DNA from: Candidatus Sumerlaea chitinivorans
Lineage (GTDB): Bacteria; Sumerlaeota; Sumerlaeia; Sumerlaeales; Sumerlaeaceae
Direction of reading: 5' to 3'
Assembly (NCBI GenBank): GCA_003290465.1
Contig: CP030759.1
Span: 474,672-538,671, forward strand
Length of the DNA: 64,000 bases
A model generated the notes under the pieces. That model worked only from the letters and a program-made list of their open reading frames with translations. It was not told where the DNA came from and did no database searches. A program made the translations under genes and the position numbers. The stretch's first letter is position 1. Each line of letters starts with the position of its first letter. Of the stretch, positions 45,459 to 54,273 are shown piece by piece.

Positions 45459-45691
45459 AGTAGCTACGAGTCCAACACTGGTGCGACGCGTAAGATTGAG
45501 CCCAGGAATCGAATGACGTCAGGCAGGCGACTCCCGCAGAATCCGGATGCATGGGAAGTTGCCTCTTGAAGAAAAACGTTCTGGTTGAACAATTCTGTGC
45601 GAATAGAACGCACAGCGACAGCATTCGTTGCGGTAGCCATCGGCTTTGCTGTGCACCCAGATACAGATAAAGAGAAAGAGGTAATCCATCT

Positions 45692-46906
45692 TTGAGTCGC
45701 TTAGACTACATGACAGCCGGCGAATCGCATGGTCCTCAGCTTACGGCTATTATCCGGGGAATCCCTTCTGGGCTCGCCTTGACAGCCGAGGATATAAACC
45801 GTGATCTTGCGCGGCGGCAACTTGGCTATGGCCGCGGCGGTCGAATGAAAATCGAAAAAGACACCGTCGCGATTCGCTCTGGAGTACGCAAAGGTTACAC
45901 CCTCGGCTCGCCCATAACGCTTGTGATTGAGAATCGTGACTACCAAGCGTGGCGCGACCAAATGGCGCCAGAGCCGGGGGAGTTGGATAACCGCAAGGTA
46001 GTCACTCGCCCCCGGCCGGGGCATGCGGATTTGGTCGGCGCCCTGAAGTTTGCGCACCGGGATGCACGGAATGTTCTGGAGCGCGCCAGCGCGCGCGAAA
46101 CAGCGGCGCGTGTTGCAGTTGGGGCCGTGTGTAAGACCTTGCTCGCCAACTTTGGCATTCAGATCTACAGCCATGTGGTGAATCTCGGGGGCATTGCCGC
46201 CGAACCGAAAGGTCTTTCCCACGAGGAAATCGCAGCCCGAGCTGAGACCAGTGAGCTCCGCGTTGCGATTCCAGAAGTGGAAGCGCAGATGCGTCAGCTC
46301 ATTGATCAAGCCAAGGCAAACGGCGACACCGTGGGCGGCGTCTATGAGGTCGTAGCTCTCGGCGTACCCCTTGGCTTGGGTAGCACCATGAATTGGGATG
46401 AAAAGTTAGATGCCCGCCTCGCTGGAGCGCTCATGAGCTGTCAGGCTATCAAAGGCGTAAGCATTGGGATGGGATTTGACGTCGCCAATCACCTTGGCTC
46501 ACGGGTCCACGATCCCATCGCATACACAGCCGACCGAGCTGAACAAGAGAGGCTTGCGCGTGAGCGTGGCCGAGGCCCTTCGGGTGGCTTCTATCATCTC
46601 TCAAATAACGCCGGCGGAATTGAAGGGGGAATGAGCAATGGGGAGCCTATCGTCGTCCGTGTCGCCATGAAACCAATTGCGACATTGATGAAACCGTTGG
46701 CGAGTGTGGACCTTGCTACAAAAGAGCCTTTCGAGGCAGTCCGCGAGCGCAGCGATGTATGTGCAGTTCCTGCCGCTGCTGTGGTGGGTGAAGCCATTGT
46801 GGCATTTGTGCTTGCACAAGCATTTCTGGAGAAGTTCGGTGGGGATTCGATGGTTGAAATTCGGCGAAACTATGATTCCTACGTGGAATACCTGCAGGCG
46901 TACTGA
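45692..46906 (+). CDS. aroC: Chorismate synthase
   Basis: This 404-residue enzyme converts EPSP to chorismate with reduced FMN. Signature blocks include TAGESHGPQLTAIIRG at the N-terminus, the RPGHADLVGALKFAH block, and GAMYH-like FMN contacts in the RNVLERASARETAARVAVGAV region. The start is a TTG at 45692: the residues SRLDYMTAGESHG match the family N-terminus and no ATG lies before the essential GESHG. A GAGG lies about twelve bases upstream. The stop overlaps the start of the aroK-cmk fusion by one base. Confidence 0.96.
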   Translation: MSRLDYMTAGESHGPQLTAIIRGIPSGLALTAEDINRDLARRQLGYGRGGRMKIEKDTVAIRSGVRKGYTLGSPITLVIENRDYQAWRDQMAPEPGELDNRKVVTRPRPGHADLVGALKFAHRDARNVLERASARETAARVAVGAVCKTLLANFGIQIYSHVVNLGGIAAEPKGLSHEEIAARAETSELRVAIPEVEAQMRQLIDQAKANGDTVGGVYEVVALGVPLGLGSTMNWDEKLDARLAGALMSCQAIKGVSIGMGFDVANHLGSRVHDPIAYTADRAEQERLARERGRGPSGGFYHLSNNAGGIEGGMSNGEPIVVRVAMKPIATLMKPLASVDLATKEPFEAVRERSDVCAVPAAAVVGEAIVAFVLAQAFLEKFGGDSMVEIRRNYDSYVEYLQAY

Positions 46907-48126
46907 TGAGTAACAACGTCGTTCTCATTGGCATGATGGGCAGCGGCAAAACGACGGTTGGCCGGTTGCTCGCCGAGAAAGCCGAAATGGAGTTCGTCGA
47001 TCTCGACGAAATGATCGAGAAGCGCACGGGAAAGCGCATCGCTCAAATCTTCGAAGAAGAGGGTGAGCAAGCCTTCCGCCTTTTGGAAACCGAAGCCCTG
47101 CGCGAAGTTTTGGCGGCGAACCGGACGGTGATTGCAACGGGTGGCGGGATCGTGACTCGGCCCGAGAACCGGCGCCTTCTGCGAGAAGCCGGGCTTGTGG
47201 TTTGGCTGGACGCACCCGCTGAAGAGTTGAGTCGGCGGATCGGTTCGGATCAAAGCCGTCCGCTGTTGCGTGGCCACGCCAGCATCCTCAAGCAACTCGA
47301 ACAACTGTTAGCTGAGCGCCGCGTGATGTACGCCGAAACATCCGATATCCACTTGGATACCACCGAGCACACGCCTGAGGAAATTGCGGAACGCATCTTG
47401 GAAGAACTCGAGAACCGCACCCTGGCAACGGACGAGGAAGTTTTTGCTACCATTGTGGCCATTGACGGTCCTGTAGCTTCAGGTAAAAGTGCGCTTGCTC
47501 GCCGGCTGGCCCGCCGGCTTGGTTTTACACATATCGACACGGGGGCAATGTACCGGTGTGTGACCTACGAAGCCATGCGGCGTGGCATCCCGCTCGACGA
47601 TGAGAAGCAGGTGACGGACGTTGCTCACTCAATTGATATTCGGTTTCTGGAGGACGAGGGAGATTCCGAACATAAGCGCGTCTTGCTCAATGGCGAAGAT
47701 GTCACAGAAGTGATTCGTAGCCCAGAGGTCAGCAGGAACACCAGCCCCATTGCCGACATTGCCTCCGTTCGCACGGAGATGGTTCGCCTGCAGCGCCAAC
47801 TTGCGCTTCGTGGCCGTTGTGTGCTCGAAGGACGAGACATCGCCACGGTGGTTGTGCCCGAGGCAAAGTGGAAATTCTACGTTGTTGCCTCGTTAGAGGA
47901 AAGGGTTCAGCGTCGGCATCGTCAGTACGTAGCGGAGAGCCGGGAGGTGCCGTTAGAACGCATCCGTGAGGATATCCTGAGCCGCGATGAGCGCGACAGA
48001 AACCGAGCTCATGGCGCACTGAAGCTTGCTCCGACCGCTATGATTTTGGATACCACCGGGATTGGCCTTGAGGAAGCGGTGGAAATCATGGCGGCCATCA
48101 TCGAAATGTCGGAAGCACAGGGATGA
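46906..48126 (+). CDS. Shikimate kinase-cytidylate kinase fusion
   Basis: This 406-residue two-domain protein has one continuous frame. Residues 1-170 are a shikimate kinase (AroK): Walker A GMMGSGKTT at 9-17, the shikimate-binding Asp-Leu-Asp at 32-34 and GGG at 79-81. Residues 180-406 are a cytidylate kinase (Cmk): DGPVASGKS at 187-195, DTGAMYR at 211-217 and a GRDIATVV block. It links aromatic amino-acid synthesis (neighbour aroC) with pyrimidine nucleotide phosphorylation. The cmk-plsC order downstream is common in bacteria, so the fusion joins an aro cluster to that block. No frameshift or stop separates the domains. AroA-Cmk fusions are known; AroK-Cmk is less familiar to me. Confidence 0.93.
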   Translation: MSNNVVLIGMMGSGKTTVGRLLAEKAEMEFVDLDEMIEKRTGKRIAQIFEEEGEQAFRLLETEALREVLAANRTVIATGGGIVTRPENRRLLREAGLVVWLDAPAEELSRRIGSDQSRPLLRGHASILKQLEQLLAERRVMYAETSDIHLDTTEHTPEEIAERILEELENRTLATDEEVFATIVAIDGPVASGKSALARRLARRLGFTHIDTGAMYRCVTYEAMRRGIPLDDEKQVTDVAHSIDIRFLEDEGDSEHKRVLLNGEDVTEVIRSPEVSRNTSPIADIASVRTEMVRLQRQLALRGRCVLEGRDIATVVVPEAKWKFYVVASLEERVQRRHRQYVAESREVPLERIREDILSRDERDRNRAHGALKLAPTAMILDTTGIGLEEAVEIMAAIIEMSEAQG

Positions 48127-48746
48127 CGCCATTTTATCGGCTGGTGCGGTGGGTGATCCGGTGGGCTGCCGGGATTTTATTCCGCGTGGAATGGCATGGC
48201 GTCGAGAAATTGCCAAGTCAAGGCGCGTATCTATGCGTTGCAAATCATGCCAGTTACTTGGATCCTCCCTTGGTTGCCTGCGGCATGCCGCGAGAGTGCC
48301 ATACGTTGGCAAAAGCGGAGCTGTTCGACGTCCCCATTTTGGGGTGGCTGATTCGACATCTCCATGCACATCCGGTTCGGCGTGGGGGAGTGGACCGCGC
48401 CGCTTTGCGCCAGTGCGTGGATATTCTGCGCCAAGGGAATATCCTGCTTCTTTTCCCAGAAGGGACACGGAGTCGCGATGGGGAACTCCAACCCCCAAAA
48501 AACGGCGCCGCCATGATTGCGACCATGGCGGATGTTCCCATCGTCCCGACCTATGTCGAAGGGACTTTTGAAGCATGGCCAATAGGCCGCCGGCTACCCC
48601 GCTTGAAAAAAATTCGGGTGTTTTACGGCGAACCGTTCCTTCCACCCCGCACAACGGTGGGGGAACGCCCTGACTATGATGCCCTCTCGCAAGACATCAT
48701 AAGCAGGATTGCGTCACTCAAAGCTGAAGCAGCAGCCCATAAATAA
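48123..48746 (+). CDS. plsC: 1-acylglycerol-3-phosphate acyltransferase
   Basis: This 207-residue enzyme acylates lysophosphatidate to phosphatidate at the inner membrane. The catalytic motif H-x4-D is NHASYLD (H42 and D47). The substrate motif FPEGTRSRDG is at 111-120, and the further block VPIVPTYVEG follows. The N-terminal 20 residues are a hydrophobic membrane-associating segment. The ATG overlaps the stop of the aroK-cmk gene (ATGA at 48123), closing the four-gene-style aro/cmk/plsC cluster. A hairpin lies just beyond it. Confidence 0.93.
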   Translation: MTPFYRLVRWVIRWAAGILFRVEWHGVEKLPSQGAYLCVANHASYLDPPLVACGMPRECHTLAKAELFDVPILGWLIRHLHAHPVRRGGVDRAALRQCVDILRQGNILLLFPEGTRSRDGELQPPKNGAAMIATMADVPIVPTYVEGTFEAWPIGRRLPRLKKIRVFYGEPFLPPRTTVGERPDYDALSQDIISRIASLKAEAAAHK

Positions 48747-48750
48747 AAAT

Positions 48751-48792
48751 GAAAAGGGGGGAAAAGGTCGCTCTGCCAGACCTTTTCCCCCC
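48751..48792 (-). terminator. Intrinsic terminator of leuA (possibly bidirectional)
   Basis: A 14-bp perfect stem (48756-48769 with 48779-48792) has a nine-base loop. On the minus strand it is followed by TTTTCATTTTTATTTA, a good U-rich tail for leuA, whose stop is 55 bases away. On the plus strand the tail is not T-rich, but the stem's own T4C6 arm may still slow transcription from plsC. Confidence 0.85.
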
Positions 48793-48846
48793 GTTGCGAT
48801 CACCCAATCACACTTCCGGCCTTAGGAAGTGTTCACGAGGTAGAGA

Positions 48847-50412
48847 TTACATCCCCGTCTTGGGCACGTCCTCGCTGCGAGCTGATTCGCGCATAGCGAT
48901 CAGCTTGTTGATCGCATTCACGTATGCCTTGACGCTTGCAGTGACGATATCCGTGCTGGCGCCTCGGGCCCGAACGCGGGTGCCATTTGCGCGGATTGCG
49001 ACCGACACCTGCCCGACGGCATCGGTACCACCGGTGACGGCCTCAAGCGAGTAATCCACAAGTTCAGCTTCAACTCCTGTAATGCGCTGGACCGCGCGGA
49101 ACGCTGCGTCGACGGGGCCATCCCCACAGCTCGCATCCATCTTGTACTCATCGCCTTTTTTGAGGCGGACCGTAGCCGTCGGGACTGTGCTTGTCCCGCT
49201 TGTGAACCCGAGGTAATCGAGGCTGTAAACCTCCGGCGAGCCAAACACTTCGTCCTCGACGATCGCGTAGAGGTCTTCGTCGAAGATCTCCTTTTTCTTG
49301 TCGCAGAGTTCTTTGAACCGTTCGAAGAGACGATTGATTTCCTGCTCGCTGAGCTGATCGTAGCCGAGCTGCGCCAAACGCGTCTTGAAGGCATGACGGC
49401 CAGAGTGTTTTCCGAGTACCATAGACTCTCCAGTCCAGCCGACTTCCTCTGGCCGCATGATTTCGTACGTGGTGCGTTCCTTCAACACACCGTCCTGATG
49501 GATTCCGGATTCATGCGCAAACGCATTTGCCCCTACGATGGCCTTATTGCGTTGCACGCGGATTCCCGTGATCTCCGACACAAGCCGCGAAGTGCGGTAG
49601 ATTTCCTCGGTCTTAATGCCAGTGGTCAAACCGTAGAAATCCTTACGCACCTTCAGATTCATCACAATCTCTTCAAGCGAGGCATTTCCTGCCCGCTCGC
49701 CGATTCCGTTGATCGTGCATTCGACTTGGCGGGCGCCCTCGCGCAGAGCTGCCAGCGAATTGGCGACCGCAAGGCCAAGATCGTTGTGGCAATGCACACT
49801 AAAGACCACTTTGTCGGCGCCCCGCACATGCTTGCGCAGGTAGGCAATACACTGTCCAAATTCCCATGGATTTGTGTATCCCACCGTGTCGGGAACGTTG
49901 ATTGTTGTGGCCCCGGCTTCGATGACCGCGCTGATTACATCAACCAGGTAATTCCAGTCGGTGCGGCCAGCATCCTCGCATGAGAACTCCACGTCGGGGG
50001 TGAAGGTCTTGGCGAGCTGCACAGCCCGCACGGCCGTTTCAATGACCTGTTCTTTCGTCATCCGCAGTTTCTTTTCGATGTGGATCTGGGACGTAGCGAT
50101 GAAGGTGTGGATACGCGGGCGCTTGCTCCGCGTCACAGCTTGGCCGCAGCGCACAATATCCTTTTCAATGGCGCGTGCGAGTCCGCAGATGATCGGCCCC
50201 TCCACTTCTTCTGCGATTGCAGCGACTGCTTCGAAATCGCCCTGCGAGGAAATCGGGAACCCAGCTTCAATGACATCCACACCAAGACGGGCCAACTGGT
50301 GTGCAATCTCCAGTTTCTCGCGGTGGTTCATTGTTGCTCCGGGCGATTGCTCGCCATCGCGCAAAGTTGTATCGAAGATAATTACTCGATTCGGATCCTG
50401 CATCGGTACCAT
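48847..50412 (-). CDS. leuA: 2-isopropylmalate synthase
   Basis: This 521-residue enzyme condenses acetyl-CoA with 2-oxoisovalerate, the first step of leucine synthesis. The catalytic TIM barrel starts with [14 protein letters not shown] and contains the metal-binding [19 protein letters not shown] is also present. The C-terminal regulatory LeuA domain (about 390-505), which gives feedback inhibition by leucine, is complete. The start at 50412 ([16 protein letters not shown]) has an AAAGGTG ribosome-binding site; the longer frame to 50463 is not needed. Expression is controlled by the leucine T-box upstream. Confidence 0.95.
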   Translation of the reverse strand: MVPMQDPNRVIIFDTTLRDGEQSPGATMNHREKLEIAHQLARLGVDVIEAGFPISSQGDFEAVAAIAEEVEGPIICGLARAIEKDIVRCGQAVTRSKRPRIHTFIATSQIHIEKKLRMTKEQVIETAVRAVQLAKTFTPDVEFSCEDAGRTDWNYLVDVISAVIEAGATTINVPDTVGYTNPWEFGQCIAYLRKHVRGADKVVFSVHCHNDLGLAVANSLAALREGARQVECTINGIGERAGNASLEEIVMNLKVRKDFYGLTTGIKTEEIYRTSRLVSEITGIRVQRNKAIVGANAFAHESGIHQDGVLKERTTYEIMRPEEVGWTGESMVLGKHSGRHAFKTRLAQLGYDQLSEQEINRLFERFKELCDKKKEIFDEDLYAIVEDEVFGSPEVYSLDYLGFTSGTSTVPTATVRLKKGDEYKMDASCGDGPVDAAFRAVQRITGVEAELVDYSLEAVTGGTDAVGQVSVAIRANGTRVRARGASTDIVTASVKAYVNAINKLIAMRESARSEDVPKTGM

Positions 50413-50650
50413 GGCTTTAACACCTTTCGTTAGAACATGATTTGGTTTCGTGCCTGAATGCAAACGTGTCAGTTATTTCGTGGTAAAAGGATTACGGAGT
50501 CTATAGGAGGGTCATAGCGCGAGCGTGCTGCGGGAGCGAAACGAATAGCCTGCCACCTCCCGTTTCCGAGAGGTCGAATTTCGTCCGAATGATTCCGGAA
50601 TCTCGCTCCAACTTATCCTATGGAAATGTTTGTCTCGCATGCGACTGTGC
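50413..50650 (-). other. Leader between T-box terminator and leuA start
   Basis: About 240 bases lie between the T-box terminator and the leuA ATG. A hairpin with a GAAA-type loop (ACCTCTCG paired with CGGGAGGT, about 50556-50575) is visible. No gene is seen. The ribosome-binding site is at the end next to 50412. The length is unusual for a T-box leader, which normally ends close to the gene. Confidence 0.45.
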
Positions 50651-50686
50651 CCTAAACAAAATCCCCGCGACATTGATGCCGCGGGG
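50651..50686 (-). terminator. T-box attenuator terminator
   Basis: CCCCGCG (50663-50669) pairs with CGCGGGG (50680-50686), and the minus-strand continuation is ATTTTGTTTAGG. This is the terminator of the T-box switch; it competes with the antiterminator that includes the T-box sequence at 50701-50713. Confidence 0.85.
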
Positions 50687-50940
50687 ACGAAACTATCTTC
50701 GTGGTACCACCCTGCTTCGCAGTGTCTTGCCTAATTAGGTTGAGGCTTGACCACTGCCTTCATTGCCTCTTTTACGCCGAGGACCGCGGCAACAGCTAAC
50801 GCGACACATCTGCGTCGTGCTTCACTGTTGCGGCTCCGAGGCGAGTTCGGAAGGCTCCCCACCGCTTCGCACCAACCAGCGGCTCTCTCCAAGGCGGAGT
50901 TGCTTCCTACTACTCCTCTTCATCGCCTTTGTAAGAAGTC
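50663..50940 (-). promoter_or_regulatory. T-box riboswitch, leucine specifier (CUC), controlling leuA
   Basis: Read on the minus strand, the leader shows the full T-box order. Stem I has GATGAAGAGGAGTAGTA near 50924-50908, then GGAGAGAGCCGCTGGTTGGTG (AG-bulge and GNTG elements), and the specifier loop with GAA-CTC (the CTC codon is at 50845-50843). Stem III and the T-box AGGGTGGTACCAC (50713-50701) follow, then the terminator. The CTC specifier means leucine, matching leuA. The UGGU of the T-box pairs with an ACCA tRNA end, consistent with a tRNA-Leu discriminator A. Uncharged tRNA-Leu binding is expected to stabilise the antiterminator and allow leuA transcription. The minus-strand gene at 51039 ends just upstream, so leuA likely has its own promoter in 50925-51038. 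Confidence 0.9.
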
Positions 50941-51038
50941 AAAGAACTGGTGATCCTGATTGCCAAACTCTACAGTGCACGGGAAAACTTTATGCGCCAA
51001 CTTCACACCTGCACACATGCTGAAGGCCAGCCCTCGTG

Positions 51039-52190
51039 CTACTGGGTGACTTCAATAAGGCCAGGAGACTTCGTCTTTTCTTCTTCGAGCGGAGGCTCAA
51101 CCAGCGTTCCGCGCTGGAGTTCGCTCTCCCGAGTGCGAATTTCCCCGTCAGGCCCCACGATGTCATACGGCGAGACGTGTTGCGTGAGAATGTTGACTTG
51201 TGCCTCGCTCACATCGCTGACGGGCTCTGCGGAATAGACAAACTGTTGTCCGCCGATCTGAACTTCCAACGGTTGCCCAACGCCAAAATTCGTCCCGTAG
51301 TACCAATCATCGCGGCTGAACTTTCCCTCAGCAGCAACCCACCGACTGGCATTAGCCCGACGACCCCACGCTGTGGCCCACCGTGTCAAATCCTGATCTT
51401 GTTGAGCCAACCATTCCAAATACTTCTTCCGCACGTCCTCACGCCTCTGGAGGCGCTCATAAAACTCCAAGTTCTCATCACGTTGCCTGTTTACTTCTTC
51501 CTGCGCTGCTTTATCGTAAGCTGTCTTCAGGTCTTTGCGGTTTGCCACGACAGCTTCCTGGCTCGAAACATTGAAGTCTGGGTCTGGCAAATCCTCTGAA
51601 GCATTCGGCAGCAGTTGTTCCTTTACATAGCGACCATACAGCTCAAGCTGCTGGAAGTAAAAATCCCAACTTGCAAAGGCACGGGGATCCGCCCCTTGCT
51701 GCTGCTGCGCCCCTGCTTGTGGGTTGCCGTATTTCTGCGCTAAACTTGCAATTTCCTTATCCTTGATCTTTTTGGCCTCTTCCACCGACATCTTTTCGCG
51801 GAGAACGCCGTACTCGTCATGAGCCACAAATAGAAATTCATATAGTTCAATCGGGCCAGCTGGGGCGCCTGCCACGGCCGTGGTCGTCTCGCTTGCCTCC
51901 TCTGTGACAGAGCCCAGCGACGGAAGTGGGGGAGGCGTACCCACTGCCTCTCCGGCGGGTGGAAGCGGTGCTAAACCTCCCTGTGGTTGAGTGGCTGGCG
52001 GCGCCTGGGCTGTACCCCCATCCAAAGGTGCTAAAGAGGGAAGCGGTGACAGACCAGCTGCAGGTGCAGCGGCTGCAGGGGCGGGGGCAGGAGCAGTTGC
52101 AGGATCCTCAGCTGCACTCGCACACGATGCAACCGCAACGACCCCCACGATCACACTGTACCAGAGCCACTTTTGGCTTACCATGCTCAT
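51039..52190 (-). CDS. Secreted protein with Ala/Pro-rich linker and helical domain, unknown
   Basis: This 383-residue protein has a signal peptide (WYSVIVGVVAVASCASAA, with Cys near the cleavage site so a lipoprotein is possible). A long Ala/Pro/Gly-rich linker follows (about 28-105), then a helical, charged domain (about 115-300) with repeated Glu/Lys/Gln and Tyr-Trp residues, and a final beta-like region. I recognise no family. Rich disorder in the linker suggests a periplasm-spanning or surface-tethered protein. The start could also be the Met at 52184. It precedes the leuA T-box on the same strand, and the DUF374 gene starts 94 bases away. Confidence 0.65.
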   Translation of the reverse strand: MSMVSQKWLWYSVIVGVVAVASCASAAEDPATAPAPAPAAAAPAAGLSPLPSLAPLDGGTAQAPPATQPQGGLAPLPPAGEAVGTPPPLPSLGSVTEEASETTTAVAGAPAGPIELYEFLFVAHDEYGVLREKMSVEEAKKIKDKEIASLAQKYGNPQAGAQQQQGADPRAFASWDFYFQQLELYGRYVKEQLLPNASEDLPDPDFNVSSQEAVVANRKDLKTAYDKAAQEEVNRQRDENLEFYERLQRREDVRKKYLEWLAQQDQDLTRWATAWGRRANASRWVAAEGKFSRDDWYYGTNFGVGQPLEVQIGGQQFVYSAEPVSDVSEAQVNILTQHVSPYDIVGPDGEIRTRESELQRGTLVEPPLEEEKTKSPGLIEVTQ

Positions 52191-52284
52191 GAGTGGTTCA
52201 ACCCATAGATTTATCAGCTACAGTTCTACATCCCATAAACATTGGACGAAGCTTGCCAATCAATAACAAACTACGCCCCAACCG

Positions 52285-52992
52285 TTAAGATTCTTTACAA
52301 GCACTGAAACTCTCTTCCTGCCGCGGCGCGGCCTGTTCCCCGTGAAGCTGCCACAACCTCTCTTCCAGTAGCAATCGAAACTTCTCCATCTCCTCACGAG
52401 TGCAGTTCGTTGGTACGTACATTGGTGTGTCGTAAACCACTTCGATGGGCGCACGGAACTTGGGCAGCCACATTCGATCCCAAGATCGAAAGACATATCG
52501 TGCGCTTGGTTGCGTGATGGCAGCTGCAGGGATAATTGGGGCACCCGTGCGAGCCGCTAATAGCACGATCCCTGCTTTTACTTCGCCCCGTGGCCCGCGT
52601 GGTCCGTCCACTGCTATTAGGAGGCTTCCCTCCTTCCGCAACCACCGTTCCATCAGGCGGAGTGCCTCCACCTGCCCCCGTGAACTCCCACCTCGCAAAG
52701 GGGTAATGCCAACTGCTTTCGCCAGTCGGGCTGCAATCTCGCCGTCGCGGCTGCGACTGACTAATGTGGCGAAATCCTTGCGGCCCACATTCATCGCCTC
52801 AGCCGCTCCGACCAAGAGATCCCCATGCCAGAACGCAACAATTATGGGATTTGTACGAAACCGTTCCTCTCCCGTCCGGTGAATGCGCCATGTGCGTCTT
52901 AGCAGTTGCAATAGCCCAACAGTCAACCACACGCCCCCAGCCAATGCTACTTGTCGCCGGACCTTTCGCAATGTCACACGCCACGAACTCAT
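52285..52992 (-). CDS. DUF374-type lysophospholipid acyltransferase-like protein
   Basis: This 235-residue protein belongs to the DUF374 branch of the LPLAT superfamily. The H-x4-D-type motif is FWHGDLL (His56). The family blocks are VSRSRDGEIAARLAKAVGI near 79-96 and AVDGPRGPRGEVKAGIV at 127-143. Such proteins are thought to acylate a lipid in the inner membrane and are often next to genes of lipid A or Kdo metabolism; the substrate is not established. Two hydrophobic residues groups at the N-terminus form a membrane anchor. No known partner is adjacent, as the neighbours are rpsI-rplM and a secreted protein. Confidence 0.83.
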   Translation of the reverse strand: MSSWRVTLRKVRRQVALAGGVWLTVGLLQLLRRTWRIHRTGEERFRTNPIIVAFWHGDLLVGAAEAMNVGRKDFATLVSRSRDGEIAARLAKAVGITPLRGGSSRGQVEALRLMERWLRKEGSLLIAVDGPRGPRGEVKAGIVLLAARTGAPIIPAAAITQPSARYVFRSWDRMWLPKFRAPIEVVYDTPMYVPTNCTREEMEKFRLLLEERLWQLHGEQAAPRQEESFSACKES

Positions 52993-53026
52993 CCGAGAAC
53001 CCGACTGTTATTCGATGAGAGGGTCT

Positions 53027-53069
53027 TTACCAGAAAATAAAACCCACCCGAAATCGCTTCCGGGTGGGT
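53027..53069 (-). terminator. Intrinsic terminator of the rplM-rpsI operon
   Basis: A nine-bp stem ACCCACCCG/CGGGTGGGT (53042-53050 with 53061-53069) has a ten-base loop. On the minus strand it continues TTTATTTTCTGG. It lies 30 bases after the rpsI stop. Confidence 0.85.
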
Positions 53070-53098
53070 ACAGCGTAAAACCTCTCGGGAAAGCAGCG

Positions 53099-53497
53099 TT
53101 AGCGCTTGGAGAATTGGAAGCGCTTGCGTGCGCCCTTCTGCCCGTACTTCTTGCGCTCTTTCATTCGCGGATCACGCGTCAGTAGCCCGGCTTTTTTGAG
53201 GGCGGGACGGTATGCAGGATTTGCTTCCAGCAACGCACGAGCAATACCGTGCCGGATGGCACCAGCCTGCCCGATCTTCCCACCGCCGCGCACCGTCACT
53301 TTGATATCGTATTTCGTGAGGGTGTGAGTTTCTTTTAATGGCTGCTTGAGGATTGCCTCAATTGCGGGTTGGTCGCCGAAATACTCATTCCACGGTTTTC
53401 CGTTGACCTCAAGCTTGCCTCGTCCCGGTCGAAGGAATACTCGTGCCGTCGCGGTCTTACGTCTTCCAGTTCCGTAATATTGTTCGATTGCCGCCAT
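53099..53497 (-). CDS. rpsI: 30S ribosomal protein S9
   Basis: This 132-residue S9 has the normal length, with the family C-terminal basic tail ending KRFQFSKR. The conserved [17 protein letters not shown] is at the N-terminus, and [19 protein letters not shown] lies in the middle. The C-terminal Lys-Arg end reaches the P-site tRNA. It is translated downstream of rplM in the usual rplM-rpsI order; a GGTAATC-type ribosome-binding site precedes the ATG at 53497. A terminator follows directly. Confidence 0.97.
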   Translation of the reverse strand: MAAIEQYYGTGRRKTATARVFLRPGRGKLEVNGKPWNEYFGDQPAIEAILKQPLKETHTLTKYDIKVTVRGGGKIGQAGAIRHGIARALLEANPAYRPALKKAGLLTRDPRMKERKKYGQKGARKRFQFSKR

Positions 53498-53513
53498 GAT
53501 TACCTTTTCTCTC

Positions 53514-53960
53514 CTACTGAGCTGCCCGTTTGGTCAATTTAATAGGCTCGGGTTTTTGTGCTGTGTGAGGGTGCGTTTCGCCAGCATATACTTTCACGTG
53601 CGTGATCAGGCGATCGCCCAGCCGGGTTTTAGGGAGCATGCCCTTAATCGCTAACCGCAGGATTTCACCCGGCTTCTTCCGGCTGAGTTCTTCCGCGGTC
53701 GCTTCTTTTAGTCCACCCGGATAACCGCTGTGCCGCCGGTAGAGCTTGGTTTTCATTTTATCCGCGGTCAGAACCGCTTTATCTGCATTGATGATGACAA
53801 CGTGGGTTTTCGGGTTCACGGCAGGGTGAAAACTGGGCGACATTTTTCCGCGCAGCAATGCCGCAACGCGCGACGCAAGTCGTCCCACAACTTCCCCTTT
53901 TGCGTCCACGAGATACCACTTCTCTTGGATGTCCCCCGGACGGGGGTAAAACGTCTTCAT
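53514..53960 (-). CDS. rplM: 50S ribosomal protein L13
   Basis: This 148-residue L13 is of normal length, with [26 protein letters not shown] near the N-terminus. The conserved block [23 protein letters not shown] at the C-terminus ends the family core. It binds 23S rRNA domain II. A GTGGAGGAC ribosome-binding site precedes the ATG. It starts the two-gene operon with rpsI; the promoter must lie in the 313-base gap to the right. Confidence 0.97.
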   Translation of the reverse strand: MKTFYPRPGDIQEKWYLVDAKGEVVGRLASRVAALLRGKMSPSFHPAVNPKTHVVIINADKAVLTADKMKTKLYRRHSGYPGGLKEATAEELSRKKPGEILRLAIKGMLPKTRLGDRLITHVKVYAGETHPHTAQKPEPIKLTKRAAQ

Positions 53961-54273
53961 TTACAAGTCCTCCACAGCTATACAGACACGAACAGCCGTG
54001 CGCATATATTGATTCGTGGTACGTTTATTCGACGCATTTAGGCATTTCGTCCAGTGCACTTGGCTGCGTACCGTTTCCTCACAAGTGCTCAACCGGTCGG
54101 ACGTAATCTGTCGAATGAAAAAATGAGTTGTTTTTCGCAGGAATGAAGTTTCGCTCAAAGAATATCAATCCGCGCAAGACGCAAGAAAAGAGCGTCTAAT
54201 TCCCTTGCGCCCCTCGATTCGCTCAGTTGGGGATAAACGCGCAAAAGTCATCTTGCACAGAAAGGAGCCGCCA
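53961..54273. other. Intergenic region between rplM and the small acidic protein
   Basis: This 313-base divergent region has no gene. Towards the right, GCGCAAG (54172-54178) pairs with CTTGCGC (54204-54210), enclosing a GACGC/GCGTC hairpin (54178-54182 with 54192-54196). This nested structure sits about 60 bases before the acidic-protein ATG. No clear promoter boxes could be assigned on either strand. Confidence 0.45.

Noticed and set aside
45595-45615. Hairpin CTGTGCG/CGCACAG between comEC and aroC taken as a terminator
   Set aside because: No T-rich tail follows on either strand; it may be chance.
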